NCBI GenBank assembly: GCA_963728655.1 | Contig: CAVSLD010000006.1 | Coordinates: 1-64,000 of the forward strand | Length of the DNA: 64,000 nt | Source of the DNA: Iamia sp963728655 | GTDB taxonomy: Bacteria; Actinomycetota; Acidimicrobiia; Acidimicrobiales; Iamiaceae | Direction of reading: 5' to 3' | In this document: positions 35,311 through 43,701 of the stretch, one piece after another | How positions within the stretch are numbered: the stretch's first letter is position 1 | Layout of the letters: each line of letters begins with the position of its first letter | The notes under the pieces: model-generated | Databases searched by the model: none | Told to the model about the DNA's origin: nothing | Seen by the model: only the letters and a program-made list of their open reading frames with translations | Translations under genes and position numbers: made by a program

Positions 35311-36285
35311 TCAGGCGGGGGTGACGGCGAGGCCGTCGAGGGCGCGGCGCAGCGTCGGCACCCAGACGTCGCTCATCGTGACGGCGCTGTTGTGGGGGCC
35401 CGCCACCTCGTGCACGGCGGCGTCGGGCAGGGCCCGGGCCAGGCCCCGCTGGCGGCGGGTGGGGACGGTGCGGTCCTCGGTGGTGACGATCACCGCGGCG
35501 GGCACGTCGACGTCGCCGATCCAGGGGTTGGATCGGAACCGGCCCAGCGCCGCGCCGACCTGCAGGAGGGCGGCGGGGTCGCTGCGGAGCAGCTCGCGCC
35601 GGAACCACTCCGCATAGGGGCCGTCGGTGATCTTGCCGTTCACGGCCTGCACCATGCGGTTGCGCGCCGGCCCCGGCCAGGCCCGGACGGCCGGGGCCAG
35701 CCAGGCCTGCCCCCGGTACCAGAGGTCGCCCACGGGGCCGGTCTGGAAGTTGCGGGCGGTCGAGCACAGGACCAGGCCGGCGACCCGCTCGGGGTGCCGC
35801 TGCCACAGGAGCTGGGCCACCGCCCCGCCGAGGGAGTACCCGACCACGACGGCCCGCTCGGAGTCCACCGCGTCGAGCACCTGGGCCAGGTCGTCGGCCA
35901 GGTCCTCCAGCCGGACCCGGCCGCCGGTGCGCAGGCCCCGGCCGTGGCCCCGCAGGTCGGGGGCGATCACCCGGTAGCCGTCGGCCAGGGCCGGGTAGCT
36001 GGGGGCGAAGGTGGTGTCGGCGGTGACGGTCCAGCCGTGGACGACCAGCACGTCGGTGCGCCCGGCGGGGTCCGGGTCGGCCCGGACCCACGACGGGCCC
36101 TTCTCGCCCACCTCGACCATGCGCCCCGGGGGCAGCCCCGGCGGGGCCTCGACGACGTCGTCGTCCAGGCTGGTGACCAGCCCGTCCTCCACGTCGACCA
36201 CTGACTCGCCCCCACCGACCTCGTCGGCCGGGGCGGGCGCGTCGGGAGCGGTCTCGTCGTCGGGTTGCACCACCTGTCCGGACAT
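35311..36285 (-). CDS. Alpha/beta hydrolase
   Basis: A 324-aa hydrolase. ATG 36285 (MSGQVVQPDDETAPDAP) follows GAGGTGACG; the first 50 residues are acidic and disordered. Core: VLVVHGWTVTADTTF, RVIAPDLRGHGRG, nucleophile Ser in VVVGYSLGGAVAQLLW near residue 145, Asp in TTEDRTVP and His in VAGPHNSAV. This matches the epoxide hydrolase/lipase-like class in which the substrate cannot be inferred. Single gene with a 298-base upstream gap to the divergent CoA-transferase. Frame intact. Confidence 0.88.
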   Translation of the reverse strand: MSGQVVQPDDETAPDAPAPADEVGGGESVVDVEDGLVTSLDDDVVEAPPGLPPGRMVEVGEKGPSWVRADPDPAGRTDVLVVHGWTVTADTTFAPSYPALADGYRVIAPDLRGHGRGLRTGGRVRLEDLADDLAQVLDAVDSERAVVVGYSLGGAVAQLLWQRHPERVAGLVLCSTARNFQTGPVGDLWYRGQAWLAPAVRAWPGPARNRMVQAVNGKITDGPYAEWFRRELLRSDPAALLQVGAALGRFRSNPWIGDVDVPAAVIVTTEDRTVPTRRQRGLARALPDAAVHEVAGPHNSAVTMSDVWVPTLRRALDGLAVTPA

Positions 36286-36583
36286 CGTCACCTCGGCCTG
36301 GCCCGACCCGTCCGGCCCGGCGGTCCCGGTTCGGTCCTCGCATCGGGACGGCTTGCTCCTCGGGCCACCTCGATTCTGCCCCGTCCCGCCGTCGGTCCGG
36401 GCCCCGAGGTGGCTGGAGGCCGAGCCGACAGGCGAGGCCGACCGAGCGGGCACGGCATGGCCATCCGAGCGGAGCGAGGAAACCTCGCCGCGACGACGGT
36501 CCCATCCGCCACGGGTCCTGACACCCGTCGCCGCCGCCTGCCCCCACAGCACGTGACCGACGTCATCGGTACGGTCACGCCCC
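36286..36583. other. 298-base divergent intergenic region
   Basis: Holds a small perfect hairpin GCGAGG-AAA-CCTCGC (36474-36488), an inverted repeat GTGACCG/CGGTCAC (36553-36559, 36572-36578) and, within it, TACGGT (36570-36575) eight bases before the CoA-transferase ATG. The last two look like promoter and operator. I found no gene or known riboswitch. Confidence 0.45.
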
Positions 36584-38923
36584 ATGACGGGGACGGCGCC
36601 ACCACGGGTCCTCGACCGCTCCACCGGCCTCGCCGGGGCCTACGCCGCCCTCCTGCTGCACCAGGCAGGGGGTGACGTGGTGCGAGCCGTGCCCGACAGG
36701 GGCGACCCGGCCGTGCCCGAGGGCTCGCCCCTGGCGGCCTACCTGCGCCAGGGCCAGCGGGCAGTCCCCGCCGCCGCGGCCGGCCTCGACGGCGCGGGGG
36801 CCGACGTGGTGCTGGCCACGCCCCAGGGCGGTGAGCGCGAGGCCGTCGTCGCGGCCCGCCGGACCGACCCCGGCCTCACCGTGGTGGCCATCACCCCGTA
36901 CGGCCTGACCGCACCGTCGCGCGACCGCCCCGCCACCGACCTCACCCTGCAGGCCGACAGCGGCGCCCTGGCCATCCGGGGCCGGGCGGGGGAGGAGCCT
37001 GTCCAGATGGGTGGTCGCACGGTCGAGTGGCTGGCCGGGGCCTACGCCGCGGCGGCCGCCCTCGCTGCGTGGCGGGCCCGTCGGGCCGGGGGTCCCGGGG
37101 CCCTGGTCGACCTCTCACTGGCCGAGGTGGCCAACCTCTCGGCCGGAAACTTCATGGACGTCATGCACGCCCTGGCCCTCGGTCCCGACGCCGAGCCCGA
37201 GAGCCCTCCCCGGGTGCTGGAGACCCCGTCGATCGAGCGGACCTCCGACGGGTGGGTCGGCTTCAACACCAACGCCCCGCACCAGGCCACCGCCTTCCTC
37301 CGGATGATGGGACGCGACGACCTGGCCGACAGCGGCGAGTGGATGATGGCGGCGCAGCGCCTGGAGCGCATCGACGAGTGGCAGGCCATGGTCACGGCCT
37401 GGACCTCGGTGCGCACGGTCGACGAGGTCATCGAGGCCGCGGTGGCCCACCACGTGCCGGTGGCGCCGGTGTGCGACGGCCGCACGGTGGCCGGGCTCGA
37501 CCACGTCCGGGCCCGGGGCAGCCTGGTGCCCGGTCCCGACGGCACCTCCGTGCAGCCCGGACGGCCGTGGCGGATCGACGGCGATGCCGGGCCCGGCCCC
37601 GAGCCCCCGCCACCCCCTCCCGACCCGGGCGCGACGGTCACCTGGCGTGACGACGACGACCGGGTGCTCCCGTCGTCCGGCGCGACCGCGGCCGCCGCCC
37701 GCCCCCTCGCCGGGCTCCGCGTCCTCGACCTGACGGCGTGGTGGGCCGGACCCTCGGCCACGGGCCTGCTGGCCGCACTGGGGGCCGACGTGGTCCACGT
37801 CGAGGGCCCCGACCGCATGGACGGCGTGCGGATGGTCGGCATGGCCATCCCGGGCCGGTCCGAGTGGTGGGAGCACAGCTCGTTCTTCCTCAGCGTCAAC
37901 TGCGACAAGCGGGACCTGGTGCTGGACCTCGCCGCCGACCGGGGCCGGGAGGTGGCCCTGGCCCTGGTCGCCGAGGCCGACGTGGTGGTCGAGAACTTCA
38001 CGCCCCGGGTGCTGGACAAGCTGGGGCTGGGATGGGACGCCGTCCACGCCGCCAACCCCCGGACGGTGATGGTGCGCATGCCGGCCTTCGGCCTCGACGG
38101 CCCGTGGCGCGACCGCCCCGGCTTCGCCCAGAACATCGAGCAGGCGTCGGGGCTGGCCTGGCTCACCGGCCGGGCCGACGACCAGCCCCGCATCCAGCGG
38201 GGCCCGAGCGATCCCAACGGTGGGGTCCACGCCGCCATCGGCCTCATGGTCGCCCTCGACCGCCGGGAGCGCACGGGGGAGGGGAGCCTGGTGGAGGTCG
38301 CCCTGTTCGAGGCCGCCCTCGCCCTGGCGGCCGAGTCCATCACCACCGCCAGCGCCGAGGGGGTGGTGCTCACCCGCGACGGCAACCGCTCGGCCCACGC
38401 CGCGCCCCAGGGCGTGTACCGGACCCAGGGCGACGACGACTGGCTGGCCGTCTCGTGCGCCACCGACGCGCAGTGGCGCAGCCTCTGCGTGGCCATCGAC
38501 CGGCCGGCGCTGGCCGACGAGCCGGCGCTGGCCGACCGCGACGGGCGCCGCCGCGCCCACGACCACCTCGACGAGGTCATCGGGGCGTGGGCCGCGGCCA
38601 CGCCGGCGGCCGAGGCCGAGGCCGTGCTCCTGCGGGCCGGGGTGCCCGCCGCGCTCGCCCGCGACCCCCGCCTGGCGGCGCGCCACCCCGACCTCCGCGC
38701 CCGGCAGTACCACCAGGTGGTCGAGCACCCGGTGGCCGGGCCCGTCCCCGTCCCGACCCTGCCGTTCCGCCTCGAGGGCGTGGACCGCTGGGTCACCCGC
38801 CCCGCCCCCTGCTTCGGCCAGCACACCGACGAGGTGCTGACCGGGTGGCTGGGGCTCGCCCCCGCCGACCTCGCCGCCCTGCGCGCCGAGGGCGTCGTCG
38901 CCGACCGACCCGTCGGCGTCTGA
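36584..38923 (+). CDS. Fused two-domain CaiB/BaiF class III CoA-transferase
   Basis: A 779-aa protein made of two CoA-transferase family III copies. The first (residues 1-330) starts VLDRSTGLAGAYAALLLHQAG and contains LVDLSLAEVANLSAGNFMDV; the second (350-770) starts LAGLRVLDLTAWWAGPSATG, with VELALFEAALAL-like VEVALFEAALALAAESI and VENFTPRVLDKLGLGWDAV. The nucleophilic Asp of the family would lie in the second copy near GLDGPWRDRPGF and in the first near RPATDLTLQ. ATG 36584 is eight bases after TACGGT. Head of a three-gene operon with an amidohydrolase and an enoyl-CoA hydratase; it probably activates a carboxylic acid as its CoA thioester. Frame intact. Confidence 0.9.
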   Translation: MTGTAPPRVLDRSTGLAGAYAALLLHQAGGDVVRAVPDRGDPAVPEGSPLAAYLRQGQRAVPAAAAGLDGAGADVVLATPQGGEREAVVAARRTDPGLTVVAITPYGLTAPSRDRPATDLTLQADSGALAIRGRAGEEPVQMGGRTVEWLAGAYAAAAALAAWRARRAGGPGALVDLSLAEVANLSAGNFMDVMHALALGPDAEPESPPRVLETPSIERTSDGWVGFNTNAPHQATAFLRMMGRDDLADSGEWMMAAQRLERIDEWQAMVTAWTSVRTVDEVIEAAVAHHVPVAPVCDGRTVAGLDHVRARGSLVPGPDGTSVQPGRPWRIDGDAGPGPEPPPPPPDPGATVTWRDDDDRVLPSSGATAAAARPLAGLRVLDLTAWWAGPSATGLLAALGADVVHVEGPDRMDGVRMVGMAIPGRSEWWEHSSFFLSVNCDKRDLVLDLAADRGREVALALVAEADVVVENFTPRVLDKLGLGWDAVHAANPRTVMVRMPAFGLDGPWRDRPGFAQNIEQASGLAWLTGRADDQPRIQRGPSDPNGGVHAAIGLMVALDRRERTGEGSLVEVALFEAALALAAESITTASAEGVVLTRDGNRSAHAAPQGVYRTQGDDDWLAVSCATDAQWRSLCVAIDRPALADEPALADRDGRRRAHDHLDEVIGAWAAATPAAEAEAVLLRAGVPAALARDPRLAARHPDLRARQYHQVVEHPVAGPVPVPTLPFRLEGVDRWVTRPAPCFGQHTDEVLTGWLGLAPADLAALRAEGVVADRPVGV

Positions 38924-38939
38924 GCCAGGAGGACCCCAC

Positions 38940-40103
38940 GTGACCGACCTCTTCGACCGCCACCGCGTCATCGACGTCGACACCCACCTCACCGAGCCGC
39001 CCGACGTGTGGACGGCGCGGATGCCGGCGGCCCAGCACGACCGGGTGCCCCACGTCGAGCGCCGCGACGGGCGCGACGTGTGGGTGGCCGACGGCGACGT
39101 GATCGGCGCGCCCGGCTTCTACTCCATGGCCGGCTTCGACGGGGTCCTGCCCGCGTCGGTGCCCGCCACCTACGCAGAGATCCACCCGGCCATGTACGAC
39201 GGCAAGGCCCGCGTGGAGCTGCTCGACGAGCAGGGCATCGACGCCCAGGTGCTCTACCCCAACGTGGGTGGCTTCGGGAACGGCTACTTCACGACCCTCG
39301 CCGACCGCGACCTGGCCCTGGCCTGCGTGCAGGCCTACAACGACTTCCTCACCGACTGGTGCTCGGTGGCGCCGGACCGGCTGGTGGCCATCACCGCCCT
39401 GCCCTTCTGGGACGTCGACCTGGCCGTGGCCGAGCTCCAGCGGGGTCAGGAGCTGGGCCACCGGGCCGCCAACTTCTGCAACCAGCCCCAGGACCACGGC
39501 ATGGCCCCGCTGGCCCACCGCCACTGGGACCCGCTGTGGGCCGCGGCCGAGGAGGCCGGGACGTCCATCAGCTTCCACGTGGGTGGCGGGTCGATGGGCA
39601 CCCAGTTCGCCGACACCGCCGAGATGGGGTGGATGACCAACTTCGCCAAGGTCTCGTCGCTCATCTTCCTCGACAACATCCGCTGCGTGGTCGACCTGAT
39701 CCTGGGCGGCGTGTGCCACCGGTTCCCGGACCTGCGGCTGGTGTCGGTCGAGTCGGGCGTGGGCTGGATCGGTGCCATGCTCGAGACCTGCGACTGGCAG
39801 TGGCGCAACGGCGGGGTGCGCGACGAGCACCCCGAGTACGACCTGCTGCCCAGCGAGTACTTCGCCCGCCAGATCTACGGCTGCTTCTGGTTCGAGGAGC
39901 GCGCCGCGGTCGAGGCCATCCGCCGCTACCCCGACAACGTCCTCTACGAGACCGACTACCCGCACCCCACCTGCCAGCACCCCGGACCGCGCACACCGGC
40001 CCAGCGCCCCCGCGACTACGCCTCCCGGGTGCTGGGCGAGCTGCCCGACGACCTGGTGGCCAAGGTCCTCCACGGCAACGCCGAGCGGGTGTACGGCCTG
40101 TGA
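38940..40103 (+). CDS. Amidohydrolase family 2 (metal-dependent TIM-barrel)
   Basis: A 387-aa enzyme. GTG 38940 follows CCAGGAGGACC, 16 bases after the CoA-transferase. N-terminal metal motif VIDVDTHLTEPPDVW (D-x-H-x-x-E type), YPNVGGFGNGYF, SISFHVGGGSM, SVESGVGWIGAML, and the C-terminal metal Asp in LYETDYPHPTCQHPG. This sub-branch of the ACMSD-like group is abundant in actinobacteria that degrade steroids, terpenoids and aromatics and probably performs a hydrolytic C-C cleavage or decarboxylation. Its stop overlaps the next GTG by four bases. Frame intact. Confidence 0.88.
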   Translation: MTDLFDRHRVIDVDTHLTEPPDVWTARMPAAQHDRVPHVERRDGRDVWVADGDVIGAPGFYSMAGFDGVLPASVPATYAEIHPAMYDGKARVELLDEQGIDAQVLYPNVGGFGNGYFTTLADRDLALACVQAYNDFLTDWCSVAPDRLVAITALPFWDVDLAVAELQRGQELGHRAANFCNQPQDHGMAPLAHRHWDPLWAAAEEAGTSISFHVGGGSMGTQFADTAEMGWMTNFAKVSSLIFLDNIRCVVDLILGGVCHRFPDLRLVSVESGVGWIGAMLETCDWQWRNGGVRDEHPEYDLLPSEYFARQIYGCFWFEERAAVEAIRRYPDNVLYETDYPHPTCQHPGPRTPAQRPRDYASRVLGELPDDLVAKVLHGNAERVYGL

Positions 40104-40891
40104 GCGAGTCCGGGATCGACGCGCCCGACCTGGGCTCACCCCACCTGCGGGCGCACCTCGACGGCCGGGTGCTGCACCTGCGCATCGACCGGCCCGACCG
40201 GCGCAACGCCTTCTCCCAGGACATGTACCGGGGCCTCAAGCGGGCCGCGGTGTGGGCCGACGAGCAGCCCTCCCTCGACGCCGTCTGCCTCACCGGCACC
40301 GATCGCTGGTTCGGCGCGGGCGGCGACATGTCGGGCGAGACCACCGACCCCGAGGGGCTGGCCGCCGAGTGGGACCCGACCGACCAGTTCCCGTTCCGCC
40401 ACATCGAGCGCTGCTCCAAGCTCTGGGTGGCCAAGGTCAACGGCCTGGCCCACGCCGGCGGGCTGGTGCTCACCCTGCACTGCGACGTGAGCATCGCCTC
40501 GGACCGGGCCCGCTTCCGGGCCCCCGAGCTGCTCCGGGGCATCCCCGACCCGTTCCTGTCGTCCCGGCTGGCCCAGGCCGTGGGGCTGGTGCGGGCCCGC
40601 GAGCTGCTGTTCACGGCCCGCCAGGTCGACGCCGCCGAGGCCGGCGCCATCGGACTGGTCGGTCGGGTGGTGCCCCACGACGACCTCGACGCCGCCGTCG
40701 ACGAGGTGCTCGCCGCCGTGGCCCGCACCGGCCCGGCCGCCCGCGCCGCGGTGAAGCGCGACCTCAACGGTCGTCTGCCGGCCCCCGACGTGGCGCTCTT
40801 CTTCCACGCCATCCGCTCGGCCGAGATGGTCGAGGGCATGGCCTCGTTCCTCGACAAGCGCGACCCGGACTGGCCCCGCCCCGACCCCTGA
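40100..40891 (+). CDS. Enoyl-CoA hydratase/isomerase family protein
   Basis: A 263-aa crotonase-fold protein, last in the operon and translationally coupled through GTGA. Motifs: LRIDRPDRRNAFSQDMY, FGAGGDMSGE and the oxyanion-hole VNGLAHAGGLVLTLHCDVSIAS near residue 110, then RARELLFTARQVDAAEAGAIGLV. The usual catalytic Glu near residue 130-150 may be in APELLRGIPDPF. Together with the CoA-transferase and amidohydrolase it points to stepwise degradation of a CoA-activated acid. Frame intact. Followed by a duplicated hairpin element. Confidence 0.9.
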   Translation: MSESGIDAPDLGSPHLRAHLDGRVLHLRIDRPDRRNAFSQDMYRGLKRAAVWADEQPSLDAVCLTGTDRWFGAGGDMSGETTDPEGLAAEWDPTDQFPFRHIERCSKLWVAKVNGLAHAGGLVLTLHCDVSIASDRARFRAPELLRGIPDPFLSSRLAQAVGLVRARELLFTARQVDAAEAGAIGLVGRVVPHDDLDAAVDEVLAAVARTGPAARAAVKRDLNGRLPAPDVALFFHAIRSAEMVEGMASFLDKRDPDWPRPDP

Positions 40892-40907
40892 CCGCCCGCA
40901 CCCCCGC

Positions 40908-41023
40908 AACCTGCGGCACCTGCGGGACAAGACCGGCCCCATCTGCCGCAGGTCTGGCACGGCGGCGGGGCGCCCCTCAACCTGCGGCACCTGCGGGACA
41001 AGACCGGCCCCATCTGCCGCAGG
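40908..41023. repeat. Tandem duplicated 45-bp hairpin element
   Basis: Two identical 45-bp copies (40908-40952 and 40979-41023, period 71), each with inverted repeat CCTGCGGCA/TGCCGCAGG. Between the convergent enoyl-CoA hydratase and greA, so probably a double terminator. Confidence 0.87.
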
Positions 41024-41034
41024 AACGGGTCCGG

Positions 41035-41502
41035 TCAGTCGACGTCGACCAGCTCGACCTCGACCGTGGCGCCCGTCGGGGTCTCGTAGGAGACGGTGTC
41101 GCCGGGGACGTGGCCCAGCAGGGCGGCGCCCATGGGGGAGCCGGGCGACATGACGTCGAGGTCGTCGTGGCGCTCCTCGATGGAGCCCAGCAGGTAGCGC
41201 TCGGTGTCGTCGTCGCCGTCGAAGCGGACGGTGACGACCGAGCCGGAGCGGACCTCCCCGCCCTTCTCGGCCTCGACGATCTCGGCGTCCTCGAGGATGG
41301 CGGAGAGGTGGCCGATGCGGCCCTCCATCTTCCCCTGCTCCTCCTTGGCCGCGTGGTAGTCGCCGTTCTCGGAGAGGTCCCCCAGCTCGCGGGCGGTCTC
41401 GATCTTGCGGGCGATCTCGACCCGACCCCGGGTGGTGAGGTCCGTGAGCTCGGACTTGAGCCGGTCGTAGGCCGCCTGGGACAGCTGCGTGGTCTCGGGC
41501 AT
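41035..41502 (-). CDS. greA: Transcription elongation factor GreA
   Basis: Rescues backtracked RNA polymerase by stimulating cleavage of the RNA 3' end. 155 aa, normal size. N-terminal coiled coil with the acidic tip residues in ELGDLSENGDYHAAKEEQ, then a C-terminal FKBP-like domain (VTVRFDGDDDTERYLLG, MSPGSPMGAALLGH, DTVSYETPTG). ATG 41502 is seven bases after TAGCCT, a leaderless pattern. Divergent from the leuB leader. Frame intact. Confidence 0.96.
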   Translation of the reverse strand: MPETTQLSQAAYDRLKSELTDLTTRGRVEIARKIETARELGDLSENGDYHAAKEEQGKMEGRIGHLSAILEDAEIVEAEKGGEVRSGSVVTVRFDGDDDTERYLLGSIEERHDDLDVMSPGSPMGAALLGHVPGDTVSYETPTGATVEVELVDVD

Positions 41503-41590
41503 CCCCGGAAGGCTAGCGACGCCGGGCCGAGGGCCGACCGTGGGCCCTCCGGCCCCCCGAACCGGGGCGACGACCGACACACCGGTGGCG

Positions 41591-41642
41591 TATGCTGCCC
41601 GCCGTGATGCGTCGGCCGACCCCCGTAGTGATCATCGCCTAG
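41591..41642 (+). CDS. Promoter and regulatory leader peptide, 11-12 aa
   Basis: TATGCT at 41591-41596 is followed after seven bases by GTG 41604 and ATG 41607 in one frame; the peptide reads MRRPTPVVIIA and ends at TAG 41640-41642. Two Val and two Ile codons in a row just before the stop are what a branched-chain amino acid attenuator needs: scarce charged tRNA-Val or tRNA-Ile would stall the ribosome there. The coordinates include the -10 hexamer; the reading frame itself is 41604-41642. It is too short to be recognised by gene finders. Confidence 0.75.
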
Positions 41643-41705
41643 CGCACGTCGACATCCCGGCGTGCGCCCTCACCGTCCACCTTCCGGTGGGCGGTTTCGT
41701 CTTTT
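41642..41705 (+). promoter_or_regulatory. Transcription attenuator upstream of leuB-ilvE-cimA
   Basis: Three competing stems can be drawn. A:B, GCGCACG (41642-41648) with CGTGCGC (41661-41667). Antiterminator, CGCCC..ACCG (41665-41675) with CGGTGGGCG (41685-41693). Terminator, CCGTCCACC (41673-41681) with GGTGGGCGG (41686-41694), loop TTCC, then TTTCGTCTTTT. The T-tract is striking in this GC-rich DNA. A ribosome stalled on the Val/Ile codons would cover arm A and free B to block the terminator. Confidence 0.75.
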
Positions 41706-41753
41706 CTGGGACGGATCCACCCGTCCCCCCGACCCGCAGGAGAACGCAGCGAC

Positions 41754-42767
41754 GTGGCCCACCAGGTGGCAGTCATCGGAGGAGACGGCATCGGCCCCGA
41801 GGTGGTGGCCGAGGCCCTGAAGGTCGTGGCCGCCGCCGGGGTGGACCTGGCGACCACCGACTTCGACCTGGGCGGGGCCCGCTACCTCCGCGACGGCACG
41901 GTGCTCCCCGACGAGGTGCTCGACGAGCTCCGCGGCTTCGACGCCATCCTCCTCGGCGCGGTGGGCACCCCCGAGGTCCCGCCCGGGGTCATCGAGCGCG
42001 GCCTGCTGCTGAAGATGCGCTTCGCCCTCGACCAGTACATCAACCAGCGCCCCTTCACCGAGCCCACCAACGGGCATCGACATGGTCGTCATCCGGGAGA
42101 ACACCGAGGGCACCTACGCCGGCGAGGGCGGCTTCCTCCGCCACGGCACCCCGCACGAGGTCGCCACCCAGGGCTCGGTCAACACCCGCATGGGCGTCGA
42201 GCGCTGCGTCCGCTACGCCTTCGGCCTGGCCCAGCAGCGGCGCAGCCACCTCACCCTGGTCCACAAGACCAACGTCCTGACCTTCTCCGGCGACCTGTGG
42301 CAGCGCACCTTCGACGAGGTCGCCGCCGAGTTCCCCGACGTGGAGACGGCCTACAACCACGTCGACGCCGCCTGCATCTACTTCGTGCAGGACCCGGGTC
42401 GCTACGACGTCGATCGTCACCGACAACCTCTTCGGCGACATCCTCACCGACCTCGGCGGTGCCGTGTCCGGCGGCATCGGCCTGGCCTCGTCGGGCAACC
42501 TCAACCCCGACCGCACCAGCCCGTCGATGTTCGAGCCGGTGCACGGCTCGGCGCCCGACATCGCCGGCCAGAAGAAGGCCAACCCCCTGGCCGCCATCCT
42601 GTCCGCAGCCCTCATGCTCGACCTCCTCGACGAGGCCCCCGCCGCCGACCGCATCCGCACCGCCTGCGCCGCGGTCGCGGCCGACCTCGACCCCGCCGGA
42701 CGAGGCCTCCGGCCCCCGCCCCACCACCACGCCCGAGATCGGCGACGCCGTCGCCGAGCGCCTCTGA
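41754..42767 (+). CDS. leuB: 3-Isopropylmalate dehydrogenase (frameshifted)
   Basis: Oxidises and decarboxylates 3-isopropylmalate with NAD+; with CimA present it can also act on the citramalate-derived 3-methylmalate. GTG 41754 (VAHQVAVIGGDGIGPEVV) follows AGGAGA. Motifs: LLLKMRFALDQYINQRPF, VVIRENTEGTYAGEGG, catalytic Tyr/Lys region LTLVHKTNVL and VDAACIYFVQ, VTDNLFGDILTDLGG, EPVHGSAPDIAGQKKANP. Single-base insertions at 42072-42074, 42412 and 42698-42699 break the frame; three insertions leave the span divisible by three and the corrected enzyme is 336 aa. First structural gene behind the attenuator. Confidence 0.95.
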   Translation: MAHQVAVIGGDGIGPEVVAEALKVVAAAGVDLATTDFDLGGARYLRDGTVLPDEVLDELRGFDAILLGAVGTPEVPPGVIERGLLLKMRFALDQYINQRPFTEPTNGHRHGRHPGEHRGHLRRRGRLPPPRHPARGRHPGLGQHPHGRRALRPLRLRPGPAAAQPPHPGPQDQRPDLLRRPVAAHLRRGRRRVPRRGDGLQPRRRRLHLLRAGPGSLRRRSSPTTSSATSSPTSAVPCPAASAWPRRATSTPTAPARRCSSRCTARRPTSPARRRPTPWPPSCPQPSCSTSSTRPPPPTASAPPAPRSRPTSTPPDEASGPRPTTTPEIGDAVAERL

Positions 42768-42780
42768 AGGAGATCCCGCG

Positions 42781-43701
42781 ATGCCCATCACCCCCACCGA
42801 CAAGATCTGGATGAACGGCGAGATGGTGCCGTGGGACCAGGCCCACATCCACATCCTCACCCACTCGCTGCACTACGGGATGGGCGTGTTCGAGGGCATC
42901 CGCGCCTACGAGACCGCCGACGGCCCCGGGGTCTTCCGCCTCACCGACCACATGCGCCGCCTGCACGAGTCGGCCCGGATCATGGGCATGCCGATGCCGT
43001 ACTCCGTCGACGAGCTGGTCGAGGCGACCAAGGACGTGGTCGCGGCCTCCGGCCTGCCCAGCTGCTACATCCGCCCGATCGCCTACTACGGCTACGGCGA
43101 GATGGGCCTCAACACCCTCCCCTGCACCATCGACGTGGCCATCGCCTGCTGGCCGTGGGGCGCCTACCTGGGCGACGACGCCCTCACCAAGGGCGTGCGC
43201 ATGAAGGTCTCGTCGTGGACCCGCCACGACCACAACTCCATGCCCCCGGCGGCCAAGACCACCGGCAACTACGTCAACTCGTCGCTGGCCAAGGTCGAGG
43301 CCCTCAAGGCCGGCTACGACGAGGCGATCATGCTCAACCCGCAGGGCTTCGTGTCCGAGTGCACCGGCGAGAACATCTTCGTGGCCCGCCACGGGCGCTT
43401 CCTCACCCCGCCGCTGTCGTCCGGCGCGCTCGAGGGCATCACCCAGAACACCGTCACCGCCATCGCCCAGGACCTGGGCTTCGAGGTGGCCGAGGGCGTC
43501 CTCGCCCGCTCCGACCTCTACATCGCCGAGGAGGCGTTCGTCTGCGGCACCGCGGCCGAGGTGTCGTCGGTCGCCTCGGTCGACGACCGCGAGATCCCCA
43601 TCGGCCCCATGACCCTCGCCATCGGCCGCGAGTACGCCCGCACCGTCCGGGGCGAGGTCGACCGCTACAAGGACTGGGTCGAGGTCGTCGGTCGTGACTG
43701 A
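42781..43701 (+). CDS. ilvE: Branched-chain amino acid aminotransferase, class IV
   Basis: Last step of valine, leucine and isoleucine synthesis. 306 aa. ATG 42781 with AAGGAGATCC. PLP fold-type IV motifs: HSLHYGMGVFEGIRAYET near residue 30, SCYIRPIAYYGYGEMGL, catalytic Lys in PPAAKTTGNYVNSSLAK, GFVSECTGENIF and FVCGTAAEVSSVASVDDRE. Overlaps the start of cimA by eight bases. Frame intact, in contrast to both neighbours. Confidence 0.96.
   Translation: MPITPTDKIWMNGEMVPWDQAHIHILTHSLHYGMGVFEGIRAYETADGPGVFRLTDHMRRLHESARIMGMPMPYSVDELVEATKDVVAASGLPSCYIRPIAYYGYGEMGLNTLPCTIDVAIACWPWGAYLGDDALTKGVRMKVSSWTRHDHNSMPPAAKTTGNYVNSSLAKVEALKAGYDEAIMLNPQGFVSECTGENIFVARHGRFLTPPLSSGALEGITQNTVTAIAQDLGFEVAEGVLARSDLYIAEEAFVCGTAAEVSSVASVDDREIPIGPMTLAIGREYARTVRGEVDRYKDWVEVVGRD

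Noticed and set aside
36286..36583. Riboswitch or structured RNA gene upstream of the CoA-transferase
   Set aside because: Only a 6-bp hairpin and a 7-bp inverted repeat are visible; no conserved riboswitch core recognised, and the promoter seems to lie 8 bases before the start.
39008..40100. Long frame overlapping the amidohydrolase
   Set aside because: Arg/Pro/Gly-rich out-of-frame translation; only its end (from 40100) is the enoyl-CoA hydratase.
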